NCBI GenBank assembly: GCA_001767525.1
Contig: MELF01000043.1
Span: 1 to 41,166 of the forward strand
Direction: 5' to 3'
From: Acidobacteria bacterium RIFCSPLOWO2_12_FULL_68_19
GTDB lineage: Bacteria > Acidobacteriota > Vicinamibacteria > Vicinamibacterales > UBA2999
DNA length: 41,166 nucleotides
Within the stretch, counting starts at the first letter, position 1, and every line of letters begins with the position of its first letter. The position numbers and the translations under genes were made by a program. Shown in pieces: positions 41,073 through 41,166 of this stretch. The notes below the pieces were generated by a model. That model saw nothing but the letters and a program-made list of their open reading frames with translations, was not told where the DNA came from and did not search any database.

Positions 41073-41166
41073 TGCGCGGCGTCAACTACTTTTGCCGGTC
41101 GACGACAACTATTTCTGCCGGCGAAGGGCTAGCGAATGGAGCGCGGCTGGTGACCGCAGCAGCGCT
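41073..41166. mobile_element. End of a second IS21-like element, continuing past the window
   Basis: The sequence after the antitoxin begins TGCGCGGCGTCAAC, similar in style to the TGCGCG end of the complete IS21 element. It carries two 16-bp tandem units, CAACTACTTTTGCCGG (41083-41098) and CAACTATTTCTGCCGG (41106-41121), 14 of 16 bases alike with a 23-bp period. Repeated units at the termini are a feature of IS21-family elements. No transposase is visible within the 94 bases available. Confidence 0.45.

Overview
The window is one continuous piece of a GC-rich bacterial chromosome. The gene set suggests a member of Acidobacteriota, most likely class Vicinamibacteria. It includes a DUF5916/CBM9-type outer-membrane protein, a PknB-like kinase with a long extracytoplasmic tail, a DUF6152 protein, a secreted NHL-propeller protein, a secreted metallo-beta-lactamase-fold protein and a Tat-like dienelactone hydrolase. 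This placement is inferred from family content; no 16S rRNA is present.

Region 1 (1-18676) is ordinary core chromosome. It starts with the 3' part of a DUF5916 protein, followed by a three-gene exported-protein operon (two beta-barrel-like proteins and a putative lipoprotein). Next come a Ser/Thr kinase, an APC-type permease, a dienelactone hydrolase, a TauE/SafE transporter and a pantothenate kinase. A leftward block follows: rph, rdgB, a GerMN protein, an N-acetylmuramoyl-L-alanine amidase and a histone-H1-like basic protein. The region closes with secreted DUF6152, NHL and MBL proteins.

Region 2 (18677-37809) is the tmRNA gene (ssrA) and an 18.8-kb integrative island in its 3' end. The last 26 bp of ssrA (19006-19031) are repeated exactly at 37784-37809, which defines attL and attR. 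The tyrosine integrase next to attL is cut in two by a complete IS21-family element (19584-22150) with a GCCCC target duplication. Removing the IS in silico restores a 380-residue frame with all catalytic residues. Behind the integrase are an AlpA-like excisionase, a small HUH replication-initiator-like protein, an unrecognised 260-aa protein and a serine recombinase. The cargo is a tightly overlapping type I restriction-modification operon (hsdM-hsdS-hsdR plus a YgjP-type metallopeptidase), an orphan phage-type terminase large subunit with a small partner but no capsid genes, and a two-gene AAA-ATPase plus PIN-like module. An HUH initiator, an orphan terminase and defence cargo in an ssrA-specific element look like a satellite-type or packaged defence island. 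This is the most interesting system in the window.

Region 3 (37810-41166) lies beyond attR and is still accessory DNA. It holds a HExxH protein whose 5' end runs into attR, a complete AbiEi/AbiEii toxin-antitoxin pair with a palindromic promoter, and a graveyard of VapBC-like fragments. The antitoxin of that graveyard appears truncated by the end of a second IS21-like element that runs off the window. This part may be the remains of an older island at the same site.

No tRNA, rRNA or CRISPR array was seen on either strand.
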